From Salarias fasciatus (lineage: Eukaryota; Chordata; Actinopteri; Blenniiformes; Blenniidae), in contig NC_043754.1 in assembly GCF_902148845.1 (NCBI RefSeq), positions 21,050,931 to 21,114,930 of the forward strand: a stretch of DNA of 64,000 nucleotides, in the 5' to 3' direction. The translations under genes and the position numbers were made by a program. This document shows positions 49,763 through 62,649 of this stretch, piece after piece; position 1 is the stretch's first letter; each line of letters begins with the position of its first letter. A model generated the notes under the pieces. The model was not told the origin of the DNA and ran no database searches. It saw nothing but the letters and a program-made list of their open reading frames with translations.

Positions 49763-52051
49763 TGACCTGCTGCTCGTCTCCTCGGGGCTTCTCGAAGTAG
49801 GTGTGTCTGCGGCTCTTGCTGTCCTCCTCCCTCTCCCGATCTCGGTCTCTGTCCCGGTGTCGGTCCTTGTCTTTGGAGGGTTTGGAGGACGAGGTGGTGG
49901 ACGGGATGTAGTCTCCAATGTCATCAAAGATGCTGAAAAGCAGGCGAAGACGCCACGTGTGTGTGTGAGCTGATTGTGTCTGACGGACAGAAGTGGACGG
50001 ATGTACGGGAACGGGAGGACTAACCTGATGTCGGCCTCGGGAGCTCGCTTGTCGTCCAGTTTACCTGAAAGACAAACAGGTGAGGAGGTGAGACGACGCT
50101 CCTGCCTGGAGGACGGGCCAATCCACAGACAGCGACCCACCTTTGTCCTTCTTCTTGATTTTCTTGTGGCGTGTCCCCTGCCTCAGGTAGGACAGGATCT
50201 GGGTCAGCTTGGAGATGACGATGTCGTTGGTGGTCAGAGTGGTCTGGGCCTGAGGGACAGAGGAACGGATCTCATCTTTCCTACTCGTGCTCAAGTTTCA
50301 CTGTGTATCAGGAAGTCGTGGCGGCTCCTCCTGTCAGTGTAATCAGATTACTCGGACTCACCTCCATACTGGGACAGTCGGCCTTGCTGCGGATCAGAGT
50401 GGTTGGGATGTCGGTGTCGGTGAACTCGTCGTCCAGGTCCACAACGTACGCCATCCGACCGGGGAGGAACAGCTCGTTCCTCTCATAGAGGCCGGACCTG
50501 AACACCACGCGGTAGATGCTCCGACCTGAGGAGAGAGGAGGCACCAACACCACCAGCTTCACTCCAACTGTGAACACAAACCCTGCCTGCAGGGGACTGC
50601 TCTCTCAGAGAGGAGGACAGGAAGCCACACTCACCCAGACGGGTCTTAAACTCAATCTTCTCCTCAGGCTCCACGTCTTTCCTAAACACACACACAAATA
50701 CACACAGTTATAGATGAAGTTTCAGAAGGACTTCCTTCAGTGAACCAGTGGTTTTGTTCGTACTTGGCCTCCTTCTGGACTTTCTCCATCATGTCTTCTT
50801 CTTCCTTCTCCTTGCTGGTGATTTCAGCTCTCACCTGTAAAACACACACACACACGAGTGAGTAAGTGTAGAGGAGGTGCGGGTTCCTTCTTGATAAACC
50901 TGAGCGTCAGTCTGACCTTCTGCAGCAGAGCGAAATCCAGACCTTTCACCAAGTGAGTGTGCTCCATGTCACCACCCAAGAACTTGGACTCCTGGATGAG
51001 CTGCCGACGTTTCTCTGCGGCCGACTTGTCCCTGCGTAACGACAACGACACAGCGTGATTGTAATCTGAGCGAGGGCAGGAGAGACGTGGAGGTGCGCGG
51101 CTGTACTCACGCCTCAGCTGTGGGTCCCACGGCTCTGTAGTTGGCCGTGGTGCTGATGAGCTCGGTCTCTTCGTAGTCCTTGTTGACTCCATCTCGTCTC
51201 TCTCGGGCTCGGTCTCGATACTTCTCGGCCAGCTCTCGCTCGCGCTCCATCTCCTGCTGACGCAACTTGGCGTAGTAACTGAAACGGACGTGCAGGTTGT
51301 TACAGTGAGACTGTGGACAGACGGTGATCACGCTTATACAACTGTGTCTCTCATTCCTGTCGGCTGTCTCACCTCTTCTTCTTCCTCCTCCGCGCTGCAG
51401 GGTCCTCGTCCTCGTTGTAGTCCCTCGGCATTCTGGGGAACACATCAATTACTTTTAGTGAACCAAAAGAACAGGAGAGTAAATGATGGGAATCCTCAGG
51501 GCTCCGTGTTAGGACAAAAGCAACTCCTTATCGGCAGGGAAAGTGTGCAGAGGCTGGAATGAGTCCTGGTCACATGACGTCCTGTAAAGTCCTCCTCACC
51601 GCCTCCATCACATCTTACAGCTGATTTCACAGAACACTTCTGCTTTGGACAAATTCAGCATTGTAACCAAAATCAAAGCTCATATTTTGGAATTTGAGTA
51701 AATTCCCACATTTACCTCAGGAATTCTATCTTTTGATATTTCTATTCATTTCCCTTTATTGTTGAAATGTCTTTCTTGGAATTCTGATTTATATTTGAAT
51801 CTCAGTTTCTCCTCTTATAGCCATTACTTATTTATGGTCTCAACAGCAGAATAGTGTCCTCACAGTCGGACCGACTCTACGCTACTCACTCATGGTGTCT
51901 GGACTTGGAGGGAGGAGCCGAGGACGGCGTCGCCCTCGGAGTCATGAGCAGCTTCCTAAAATCATCGTTGGTCAGTTTGGACCTAAAGAGAGAAAGAAAT
52001 AAAACACATTAAAATACACACAGTGTGGTGTGAAAAATCACGACAAAGTGT

Positions 52052-52097
<46 letters not shown>

Positions 52098-52873
52098 CTC
52101 ACTGAGCAGCAGCTCTGTGGTCATCCACATCGTGGCCCTCGGGGGCCAGCGGGTTGGAGTAGCTCTCAGCTGAAAACACACAGACATAGTGTTAATGCAC
52201 ACACAGTATCAAGCCTTTTTTCAGTGACTAATGGGATATTTCCAGATTTTCTGCTCCGATCTTCATTTGTGTCATAATTCTAATTCATCAGTTCTTCCAG
52301 AAGTAGCTGCAGCACAAACACATATCAGAGCGCTGATTACATTAGTGAAATTTCTATCGCAAAAACTGCTTTCACCCCAATCCCACACTGCAGAGGACCT
52401 CGAGGGATTTTGTGAAAGATTTTTGATCATATTTAAATATATAATAAATAATAACAGCATTTATGCACCCTAACACTGCTGCGTGCACGTTAATGGGGTT
52501 ATTAAACTTGAGAATGAACCTCTAAAATCAAACTTTTGACTCTGCACATCAGCTTCTGTGAGAAATGTCAGTTAAATTATGTTTATCATTCGGATTAAAG
52601 TGTTAGAGAAGATTTTGATATTCATTCGCTCATTTAAAGTCCTACTGCTGATGAGTACAACAGCTTCGAACCTGCAGGAAAATGGACCGGTGCAAACTGA
52701 ACTAATGGTCTCACTGAAAGTTAAGTACACTGGTTTATAACAGTCTTCAGAGGGGAGTTATTATTAAATGAATTTCATTTTTAGACATTTCCAACCAGTC
52801 GAATTCTGAGAGTGAAAGTACACACAGACAGCTAACCGTGTAGCATGTTGCTAATATACTTACTTTCAGGCAT
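48386..52873 (-). CDS. ik: Protein RED (IK cytokine), spliceosomal factor
   Basis: RED, with SMU1, is part of the precatalytic spliceosome B complex and is needed for splicing of short introns. Exons in coding order: 52864-52873, 52103-52169, 51890-51982, 51373-51432, 51111-51278, 50917-51031, 50764-50834, 50635-50681, 50362-50525, 50141-50249, 50025-50064, 49767-49932, 49648-49666, about 49499-49565, about 49305-49376, 49168-49225, 48996-49084, 48636-48744, 48522-48556, 48386-48413. The model gives about 528 residues (human 557). Clear segments are LTNDDFRKLLMTPR, SYYAKLRQQEMERE, HTHLVKGLDFALLQK, RSIYRVVFRSGLYERNE, DRHRDRDRDRERE (shortened RED/RE repeat), YAECYPATMDDLAVDSDEE and the C-terminal end KRPKY. 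The junction between the 14th and 15th exons uses weak sites and is uncertain. Confidence 0.95.
49722..49761. repeat. (GT)n microsatellite in an ik intron
   Basis: About 20 GT units lie just past the donor of the 12th ik exon, in the intron before the 19-base exon. Confidence 0.9.
52045..52096. repeat. (TG)n microsatellite in an ik intron
   Basis: About 25 TG units lie next to the donor of ik exon 2. Confidence 0.9.
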
Positions 52874-53030
52874 TTCGGCGGATTTTTTTTATCCTCCTTC
52901 GGCCTCAAACCTTCTTAAAGCCCCTCGGAGGCTAAATAAAGCTCCGTGTTTAATTTAATCTGCGTGTATTGCTCCTTCTGTTAGCGTTCTGTCGCTGCTG
53001 TTAGCTTAGCTGTTTGTTTGCGTTTCCTAA

Positions 53031-53052
53031 CTTCCTGTTACGTCACTTCCCG
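53031..53052. promoter_or_regulatory. ik: ETS-CRE-ETS cluster in the ik promoter
   Basis: The sequence cttcctgttacgtcacttcc holds two ETS-type cores (ttcc) flanking a CRE-like tacgtca. It lies about 160 bases upstream of the ik start codon in an otherwise TATA-less region, a common layout for housekeeping promoters. Confidence 0.55.
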
Positions 53053-53730
53053 TTGACGCGCTGACGCCAGCGGCCCCTGCTGGAGGAGGGCGCGCAATAC
53101 AGCTCACAACCAGACCGCAGTTCGGGAAAACGTCATTATTTAAATCAATGGTTTAAATAAATCTGCTTTTGTTATTAACTCCTTCGTCCACAAAAATATA
53201 CGTTGCATACGCAAACCTCCTCTGGTTTCACTGTTTGCATTTGATGGTGTTGTGCAATGAGGCAGTGCTGCGGTAAACACGCTGAACTTCACTGCCCTCT
53301 GCAGGCAGGGAGAGGGACTACTGAAGGTCCTCAGGGACCTGCTGGAGATTCAGCTTCAGGCTTCAAACAGACAACCTGCTGATGATTCACGCTCTTGATC
53401 TTCACTGTTCCTCCAGGAAGACGCAGTCCAGCTGCACCAGATCACACTGAAGACTCAGTTCCTGACACCAAAACCGCAACATGAAGAGAGGCAGGAACAT
53501 GTCTGAACCTGTTTCTGTCCAACTGTCCAAAACACCCCCAAATTTTCCTCCTTCAGAGTAACTAAAAATGTGTCCATGAAGAAGAAAAACAAAAGTGAAC
53601 GCACAGAGAAACATTTTTATTGACATTTATTCACATAAACAAGAAACCAGATGGGAGTGAAGCATCTGGGGTCAGGTGAGGGGGGTTCAGGGTTTGGACT
53701 GAACCATCTGGGGGTCAGAGAGGGAGGAGT

Positions 53731-54593
53731 TCAGGGTTTGGACTGAACCAGAGTCTGCAGAGCTGAGGCCACCTGGTCGGCTGACATGTTTTCCACTGAG
53801 ACGCTCTGTTCTTTACCAAAGTCTGAGGAGACAAAATACACACATCATTATACACACACACACTCACACTCATAGTGTCTGATGGACTCCCATGATGCCA
53901 TGCAGCAGCCTCACCATAGCGGGCCCAGATGCGAGCCTGAACTCCTGAACACTCTCTGATGAGGATGGGGAAGTCGGGGTTGGACTTCTTCAAGGTGACG
54001 TAGTTCTGCTCAATAAAGTTTCTGTAATCATGGAAACACACACTGAATATTGCCATCATCAAAATAATCTAGCAGAATACACACAAACACAACAAAAATA
54101 GACAATAACAACAACGTCTGCCTGCAGTGTAGTGACTTTCAGTCCACATTCTCCTGGATTTGGTAGTTATACAGTCAATAACAATCCAACTTGGCCATGA
54201 GTTCATAAGAATGTCCGTGGTGTTCTGCCATTGTCAGTGTTTATAAAGCATTGTTCTCTGCATGTGTGTGTGTGCCATTCCCCGGCCCGCCAGGGGGTTT
54301 CTCAAGGCTCTGTGTTGAAATATCTTTGCTTCATCACTGTATTATTTCTACATTATTTTCTATGCCTTCCACACTCCTCCCTCCCTCTACAGCCCATCTG
54401 ACAGAAAGTCCTGCCAAAAGCTTTCTGAAATAAATAACAGCCAATCAAGTTTTTGCTCATCTGTACCAAATCAGGAACTGATAGGTTTGGATGGGTTTCT
54501 AAAACCATCTGATAACGCCACAGACGCTCATCATTCCACAGTCCCATTAGGTAGCACTGGTTGGTGGTCTTCACCTGTCTCCCCTCACCCTCA

Positions 54594-54650
<57 letters not shown>

Positions 54651-54919
54651 GTCTCGTATTTCTATCCTCGTGGGGACCGTCCATTGACTCCCATTCATGT
54701 CTAGTCCCTAACCCTGACCCTTACCCTAACCCACACCACAACAAAGCCTAACCCTAAAGAAATGTTTTTGCACTTTTACTTTTTTCAGTAACAACAACAT
54801 GGTCAAGAAAACACTGTTTCTCCTACTTAGGACCGGAAAAAGGTCCCCACAAGGCACGTCGTTCCACGTTTTGCTATCCTTGTGGGGACATTTGGCCCCA
54901 ACAAGGATAGAAATACGAG

Positions 54920-55014
<95 letters not shown>

Positions 55015-55418
55015 TACGTTTTGATGTAATAAGGATGCGGTCTTAACCATGCTACGCTAACTGTTAGCTGGTAGCTTCTCAACATGGCCCGCCCCTCTAT
55101 GCCTCTGATTGGCTGTTACTAGCTGTCTTGACGGTAGACGCTACGAACATTGGTCAGAATGTTACCGAGAGCCAATCAGAAGCGGAGGGGGGCGGGGTCA
55201 ATCTTCAATGACTTTCGGCTAGCTGTTAGCTGTCAGCTCTTAGTGTTTCAAATCTTTCCCCAGCAAAACCTTGATTCGGGGTTTAACTCCTTAGTACCCC
55301 GACACAGATCTCACCTGGTCCCGCTGCTGGCCACGGACGTTTGGCAGAGGTGGATGCGAAGCTCTCGGAGGTTTTTGCCCAAACTTGAGCCCAGAGTCCG
55401 GACTACGGCGGCCGCCAT
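53731..55418 (-). CDS. ndufa2: NADH dehydrogenase 1 alpha subcomplex subunit 2 (complex I B8)
   Basis: Accessory subunit of mitochondrial complex I with a thioredoxin-like fold. Exons in coding order: 55315-55418, 53915-54021 and 53731-53822, giving 100 residues (human 99). The protein begins [20 protein letters not shown] and continues through [34 protein letters not shown] and [12 protein letters not shown]-type sequence (here [15 protein letters not shown]) to [10 protein letters not shown] poly(A) signal on this strand lies at about 53614-53620. ik lies next in the same direction; the two genes are also neighbours in human. Intron 1 carries a large (CA)n-embedded repeat. Confidence 0.96.
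54600..55013. mobile_element. Inverted-repeat element embedded in (CA)n, ndufa2 intron 1
   Basis: A core at about 54649-54920 has ends TCTCGTATTTCTATCCT and AGGATAGAAATACGAGA in inverted orientation, each followed inside by a GTGGGGAC-like word. The outside is (TC)n and (CA)n on the left (54600-54646) and a pure (CA)n of about 46 units on the right (54921-55013). Inside is a short telomere-like run (ccctaaccctgacccttacc). It has no coding capacity. I recall this inverted repeat as common in teleost (CA)n loci. Family not assigned. Confidence 0.6.
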
Positions 55419-56290
55419 CTTAGCTCTGTGTTGTCTGTCAAGGACGCTGCGAGGGCGAAATGCCCTGAGTTCATCCTGACAGGCTTCCAAAGAAACCCCG
55501 AGTAAAACCTCACAGGATCAACAATCATAAACCCAATCTGTTTTCCCAGGCTCAAATTTTAACCCGGACGTGTGTCTTCACAAAATCACCTGACACCCTC
55601 CTTCGCTCCTCACAGGTACTAAAATCTAACAGAGCAAAGTTATAGTACATTTCTTCAGTTAGACCGCAGGTATTTGACAGAACATGTACTGATTCCCATT
55701 CATCAGTTTGAAGCTTTGATGCAGATTTTTCAGTCATTTCCAAGTACCACTCCTAAAAGAAAAGGTCAACATGATGTTTTTAGTACAGCAATGCATAATA
55801 TCGTCCCCTCATTATTCCATGATTATTGGGGCTGGTGGTCTGCTACACTAACATCAGTAACATTGGGTTTAAGGACCGAATTGGATTTGTCTGAATTGTG
55901 AATCCTTTCATATTAACTACTTTTTAACAGGAATGCACATTTCCATGAAAGCATTAAAACATTTTAAAATTATTATTTTTACATGATCGAAAACAAAAGC
56001 TCCATCTTGTGGTTGTAATGCTGCAACAGCGACAGCAGCCCACCTGCTGGTTTCTGTTTATGGTTGGATTTTAAGCCAAGGCAAGTTTTGAACCTGAACC
56101 TGAACCTGACACCTGCAGCCCCTCAATGTTCACGCTACGTTAACCCTGACAATACCAGCAGACTGTGTGTTTTTGGAAGACTCTTGTGTTTTGGTGTTTT
56201 GGGGCAGCTGGAGTCAGAAACAGACTGTTCTCTGCGAGCCGAACCTGATGTGATCCAGATGTGGATGAGTCAGAGTGACATCAGAGCTGG
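55419..56290. other. Spacer between ndufa2 and the ADAMTS gene
   Basis: Nothing coding was recognised. The ndufa2 promoter is expected just right of 55418. On the minus strand an AATAAA for the ADAMTS gene lies at 56298-56303. Confidence 0.45.
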
Positions 56291-56406
56291 ATGAGACTTT
56301 ATTTGATTCAGAAACAAGATTATTGGGTACAGACATGAAGAAAACCTGTGGACACAAAGCTGAAGCCCTCTCAGTCCCTCCCTCTTCACAGTTCGTTAGC
56401 GTTGCA

Positions 56407-59400
56407 TCAGCGAGCCGGTGAGCGGTCAGTCCGCCTCGGCCTCTTCAGGACGTCCTGCCGCCGCTTCTCGTTCAGAAGCTGCTGGATACGCTTGTTGTGT
56501 GTTCGCTCGCGGATTCGGGGCATCCGCGGCACAAAGTAGTTCTGCTGGCTCCGACCCACCTCGCCGTCCAAACCCACGATCTGATATGGCACCTCGTCCA
56601 CCGAGTTGTTGTCCTTCTTCACCAACGGGAAGAAGGACGGCGAGGACCCCGCCACCGCCTGGTCTTTGTGGCTGTGGTTGGTCGAGACTTGGAGGATCTT
56701 CCCTCCTGATGACGTGGCAGTAATGATGGATGTGGACGTCCTGAATGGTGCCTCCGTTGGACTAGTTACCATAGAAACTGTGACAGGAGGGATTGTGGGG
56801 GATTGGTTTCTGAATAAATGTGGGAGAGCAGTTTTTCGGGCATGCCTGGTAGTCGTCGTAGTAGTTGTAGTAGTCGTAGTGGTTGTAGTGGTAACACTTC
56901 CTAAGCTACCGGATGACTCCTCAAAAGACAAGTAGTCATCATAATCGTCGTACTCCACGTACACGAAGTCCGTGCTGGTGTCTCTGGTTGGGGGCGGAGT
57001 CACAGGAAAAGTTCGGGGTGGCGTGCTAGTGACATCATCAATGATGTCATATCTGCTGTCAGACCAGGAAGAAGAAGAGGACGCTGACATCCTCGGGTCT
57101 GTGCTCAAACTCCAGGAACTGAAACACAGGAAGAGATATCAGAGTAGCAACGAGAACACTTTAAGACTGCAAAAGTATCATCGGGTCTGTCTGAACCGGG
57201 TCAGCCTCAACAGGGTTTGGCTTTGGGTTGAATGAGGCTGAAACATCTGTACATCTGACCTGCTGCTCTCTGTGGGCGGCGCCACACTGCCCTCTGTGGG
57301 CGTGGCCACATGGCTTTCTGTTGGTGGGATCACACTCGTCTCTGTGGCCGTGACCACACTGCTCTCTGTGGGCGGAGCAACGCTGCTCTCTGTGGGCGGA
57401 GCCACGCTGCTCTGGTTCACAGGGTTGCTGAAGTTCCCTTGGCTGCAGGACTTGCAGCACATCTGTCTGTATCCGGGAATCGAACAGTACCGACTCAACA
57501 CCTCCATCCTACAGAAGACTGAGCGATCGCCTCGGCAACGCTCTGCAACATCCCAGAATATGTGATCAGGCCTGAGAGTGTAAGTGAGTCATTGTCTCGG
57601 TGTGTGTGTGCATGTGTGTGTGCTTACTGCTGGAGATCCGGGCTGCAGGGAAGTCGGGGTTGGACCTGGAGAGCCACTGGATGATGGCACTCTTCTGGTC
57701 GCCTACAGGGGGAGACAAAGAGGCAGGTCACGCTGAGTTATGGTGAACCAAGAAGAGGAAACATTAATTGTGTTGCATACCACTGCAGGGTGGAGCTTGG
57801 CAGCTGTGCGTTGTGATTGGTCGAGGCTCACTGCAGTTTCCCATGGAACCTCCAGGACGTGAACAGACGACCTGACGCTCCCGAGTTCCGTTACCACATG
57901 AGACCGAACACTTCACACACAAACACACACAAAGCTGGTCAATGCCAGGCTGAGGCTTTTGACTGGTGGGTACAGACATTAGGTGGGGTTTATCCATACC
58001 GGGGTCCAGGGCCCGGCTCTCCAGGTGGGAGGGCAGGGGATGCGGTTACAGGTACGTTTGGCAGGAGGTCGTTCGTCAGTGCAGAGTTTGCTGTTCACGG
58101 AACGCTGCTGCCCCCTGCTGGACTCCTGCTGACAGCTCACCCAGCGGCGCTGCCACCCATTGTGACCACAGGTGGCGCTGCAAGGCTGCCAGTCTTTGGT
58201 GTGCCACCTGGAGATCACAAACACTCTGTGTGTTACCATCAGAGGAGGGTAGAGGAAGAAAACTTACTCTGGCCTCAAGTACCAGCGTGAGATGCCGGTG
58301 GTCTAAATTATCTAAACAAATAGAGGCCCTGGATGGTGTTACTTTAACCTCCAGTAACACTGTGAGGAACCTGGAAGTGACCTTTGACCAGGACTTATCC
58401 TTTAACTCCCACATTAACAGGTCTGCAGGACCTCCTTTTTTCACCTGAGTAATATTTCTAAAATTAGGAACATGTTGAGTCAAAGCGATGCTGAGAAAAT
58501 AATCCATGCGTTTGTTACCTCCAGACTAGACTATTGTAATTCCCTGTTATCAGGGGCCCAGCAACTGCCTAAAAAGTCTTCAACCGATTCGAAACACTGC
58601 AACAAGAGTTCTGACAAGAACCAGCAGGAGAGACCACATCAGCTAATTTTAGCTTCTCTTCACTGGCTTTCAGTTACATCTAGAATAGAATTTAAAATCC
58701 TTCTCTTAACCTATAAAGCTCTAAACAACCAGGCTCCATCGTATCTTAATGAGTTATTAGTCTCATATTGTCCCAGGAGAACGCTTGGTTCTCAGAGTGC
58801 TGGTCTGCTGGAGGTTCCTATAGGTTCTCTAAAAGTAGAACAGGAGGCAGACGTTTTAGCTATTAGGCTCCTGTCATGTGGAACCAGCTCCCAGTTTCAG
58901 TTAGGGAGGCTCTGCTTTCAAGGTTCGGCTTAAGAACTTTGTATTTAGTAAAGCTTACAGTTAGGGCTGGTTCAGGCCTTCCTGGGCCATTTTCTTAGTG
59001 AAGCTGCTGTAGGTTTAGACTGCTGGAAGATCTACACTGAGCTTCTCTTCTCTCTTTTGTCACTTCACGTTTAACTACTTCATGTAATTAACTATTGTCT
59101 CTCTTCTAGTCTATGAACTCACTCCTTCCTGTAGTCTCTCTCTGTCTCTCTCTCTGTCTCTCTCCACCTCTTTACCTCCCTCCAGGTTTGTGATCTGAAG
59201 CCTCCTGTCCTGATCCACCTGGAGCAATGTTGATCTGATTCAGAGAATCTGTCTGTTCTCTCCTTTTCTCTCTTTCTATCCCCTCACCCCAACCAGAATA
59301 GCAGTAAGCCATCTTTGAGCCTGGTTCTGCATGTTTCTTCCTTTTAAAAGAGTGTTTTTCCTTTCCACAATCATTCTAGCTTGCTCATGTGGATCTGTTG

Positions 59401-61269
59401 GGTTTTCGCTGAACTAAAGCTGAATTGAAAAAAAACTTGAATACTATAGAACTTGTAGCTGTGGCAACCAGCTTTGCTTGTCCTGCAGTCTGTTACCGTG
59501 GTGACCGGCAATGTGTTACCGTGGTGACAGGCAGGCCTGGGTGTTGCAGGTTCTGCTGATGGCTCTCGGTTTGTGGATGTTGAAGCAGAATGTCCTGTGG
59601 ACCATTTTCCCGTCGGCTTTTCTCCTGCAGCCGAACCGGGTGTACTGTTTCCCTGGAAACCAGAGATCACCATTAGCAGTGATGCAGTAGTTGCCACAGT
59701 AACCAGTACAGTCAGCACATACCTCCTCCACACTGCTTTGAGCAGCTTGACCATCTCTTCAGTGCCCACTCATAGAAGATGGCATCCTCCTGCACCAGGT
59801 TAGACTCCAAAGAGGATCGGAGGCGTTCCTGGAGGACGTACCTGTAGGACACTGTCACCTTGGAGTCACCATGGGAACGGACCTGACGGACAGAGACTCA
59901 GCTGGTGGTTCTGGTTCAGATTAGGCAGACATGGTATGACCTGGGAGCTGGCGTGGAGGGTGTGTGGGATGCGTGTGGGGGAGGGTTGACTCACCATGAG
60001 CAGGGTGTCATATTTAAGCGGTCCGGTGGTCTTGATGAATTCAAAATCATCTGAGTTGCCGTACTCCCAGAACACACCTTTCTCGATCACATCAGAGAAT
60101 TCTGGGAGCTCCTCCTCCTCACTGTTCAGGAAAACGTTGCCTGTCTCCAGGTTCTTCATTGCTGCAAAACAAGAAGTTTTAGTCAAAGCCAGGAGATGCA
60201 GAAGGTCTTTAGTCTTCTCTGCCTTGTACCCAGGATGTGAGAAGTTCCTTTAGACTCCTGGATGAACAGGTGCCGTGCTCCTTTGGGGATCTCCAAGATT
60301 TTCAGTAATCCTGAAACAAGAACCGGAGACGCATGGTCTGAGACAAGCAGCTCGAAGAGTTTGCTCGACAGGACCAGATGTTGACCCAGACCAAGTGTAT
60401 CTGGAACAGGTGTGGATGTGGGTAATGTGTGGACCAGGACCATGTGTGAGCCTTGAATGTATCTAGACCACATCTGGACCTAGACCAGGTGTCTATCTGG
60501 ACCATATGTGCTCACCTTGCTTCTTGGTGCTGCGAGTGAAGTTTCCTTTGATGATCTTGCAGCTGGAGTTATCTCCTCCACACACTCCACATCGATCCTC
60601 CTGCAGGTCTGAAGCAATCTGCCCATCACAGCCCACATGCTGCAAAAGGAGGAGGAGGAGAATGTGTTTCCATGAATCTCCTGACAGGGATTCAGAGCTT
60701 CAGATTGGCACTGACAGGAAGTGAAGCAGGATAAAGACCTCACACTCTCCTCTGACGCACACGCTGAAGCTGTCACCATACGAACATGGCGTCCCATCAT
60801 GCACCATTCTGTTCATCGACACCACCGCCGCTGTCTCCTTGGACCGACAGTACAGGCGACAACGCTCATCATCTGAAGATGAGGCAGAGCCACATCGACA
60901 CAGAGACAAAACACAAAGACAAAGACACACGTACAAATATATATATATATACAGGTTTCAGAACACTGCATCGTTAATCATACAACCCCGGAGGGTTGAG
61001 GAGCAGCTGAAGTGGGTGGAAAGTTAAAGGGTGGTCAAGTCAACAGGTAGGGCAGTGGGAGGGGTGCAGGGCTAGCGGGTAATGTGGTGGGAGGGTAAAT
61101 GGGTGGAGCAGTTGGAGGGTTAATTGATGGAACAGTCATAACTTTTCTTACAGCTGCAGAATTTGCTATTTTTTTTTTGTCTGATGACTTAAACATGTAG
61201 ACACATACAAGGCTGTGTGTCCCTTGAGGACATTACATTATGTAATAACTTGGTGCAGGAGTGCACCCA

Positions 61270-61330
<61 letters not shown>

Positions 61331-62221
61331 TTACGGTCTGGGTGTTGGTAAGGCAGCCAGTGATGTTTCTTTCCTTCGTGTTCGAAGAAAGGATTCCAGA
61401 CTTGACACTGGTCCTCCCTGAAACACAAACACACTCACTCATTATGTCAGTTGCACATTTTTATTGGGGACATTGTGTGCAAAGCTCATTCAGAGCTAGA
61501 ACAGAATGTTCGCACAGAGATCGCCCCACCTGAAATCGGTAAGAGGGGGGCAGTCCTCTTGGCTGCACAGCTGGAACTCGTAACTGTTTCCGAAGCAGGT
61601 GCGCCCCCCGTTGGCTGGACTGAGAACGACAACATGTTAGCCTGTGATTGGATCACGGGGCAATCATGCGACATGACTCAACGAAGCGGCTCACTCACGG
61701 AGGGTTGTCACAGCGACGGGCCCTGAACCTGACCCCACCGCCACAGGTTCGAGAGCAGGGGCCATATGAGCTCCACGTCCCCCAACCGCCATCCTGCCTC
61801 AGCATGTCTGGGGTTAGCTTCAGGCAGAATCCTTTAAAACAGTGCTGTGGGGACATGGTGACCATGGAGACAGGCATTAGCCTAGCTTAGCATGCTTCAT
61901 GCTCAAATCACATCTGACTGATGTGATATGTCTGATAAGACATGATCCGACTGATAAGATGTGAACTGATGGCATGGCAGTTATAGGTGTAGAAGTTTCC
62001 CCTTGTCCATCCGTCTTTCTGTTTCTGGCAGTTTTAAAGTCGTCTTCGGCAAAGCCATCGCCCTGACTCACCTTCCCGGGTCCACACTTGGTGCCGTCGA
62101 GCGGGGGGCCTTTCTTGGTCTTGCAGTAGAAGGGGTTGCTGTATTCGCTGCACCACAGCTGTTTGCAGGGGTCAGGGTTGGGGTACTGTGAGAGGGTGAG
62201 AGGCTCGTCAGCTCCTTCGCA
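56407..62221 (-). CDS. adamts2: ADAMTS procollagen N-proteinase, C-terminal part, probably adamts2 (partial)
   Basis: Secreted enzyme of the ADAMTS2/3/14 group that removes procollagen amino-propeptides. Exons in coding order: 62072-62221, 61699-61844, 61530-61619, 61335-61417, 60739-60872, 60516-60639, 60230-60310, 59995-60161, 59723-59882, 59520-59652, 58000-58207, 57781-57910, 57628-57702, 57260-57542, 56407-57118, with consistent phases and 891 residues. Order: disintegrin-like module ([24 protein letters not shown]), first TSP1 repeat ([20 protein letters not shown]), Cys-rich module ([34 protein letters not shown]), spacer ([21 protein letters not shown]), three further TSP1 repeats, and a PLAC-type module ([25 protein letters not shown]). 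A long Thr/Ser/Pro tail ends the protein. Signal peptide, propeptide and zinc-protease exons lie beyond the window. adamts2 is preferred over adamts3 or adamts14 only because of 5q-type neighbours. Confidence 0.85.
58270..59430 (+). mobile_element. L2/Maui LINE 3' part inside an ADAMTS intron
   Basis: The plus strand encodes decayed pieces of the L2 reverse-transcriptase C terminus ([67 protein letters not shown]). A non-coding 3' end with 'gctcatgtggatctgttggg' follows. It is frameshifted and 5'-truncated, and is antisense to the host gene. Confidence 0.85.
61272..61330. repeat. (TG)n microsatellite in an ADAMTS intron
   Basis: About 28 TG units lie a few bases past the donor of the exon at 61335-61417. 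Confidence 0.9.
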
Positions 62222-62649
62222 CTAAAAATGAGTTCAAAGGTCAAAGCTTTCAGATGTTTCTACTGTCGTCACGGTAAGAGTGATACCCCACCCTCCATGT
62301 GGTGATAGTTTGATGGGATTTGATGACAATCTAGTTTACATTGAAACAAGGTTTATTTACAACCTCCAGTCCCAGTCCACATCACCTCAGACCCACTTTG
62401 AACAGGAGCATAAATTCAACTGTACATGGATGGATGGACCCTAAAATCTTCCTAAAAAATCCAAATTCCTCTAAATCTTCATGATCAGCAGACTCCAGAA
62501 CAATGATCAACACACAAAACAGGAAGTGATGCAGTTATATCGCAGCATCACAGAAGGAGGAGGAGGGGCCAGGATTATGATACCAACTGGGGAGCTCCTC
62601 ATGGATCCGGTTTAGTTCACTCACCATTTATTCTATGACGCACTCATAT

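Noticed and set aside
54700-54760. Telomere-like CCCTAA run as an interstitial telomere
   Set aside because: It is short and imperfect and lies inside an inverted-repeat element that already accounts for it.
56418-56935. Plus-strand open frames over the ADAMTS last exon
   Set aside because: They are shadows of the minus-strand coding sequence, which has family similarity and consistent splice phases.
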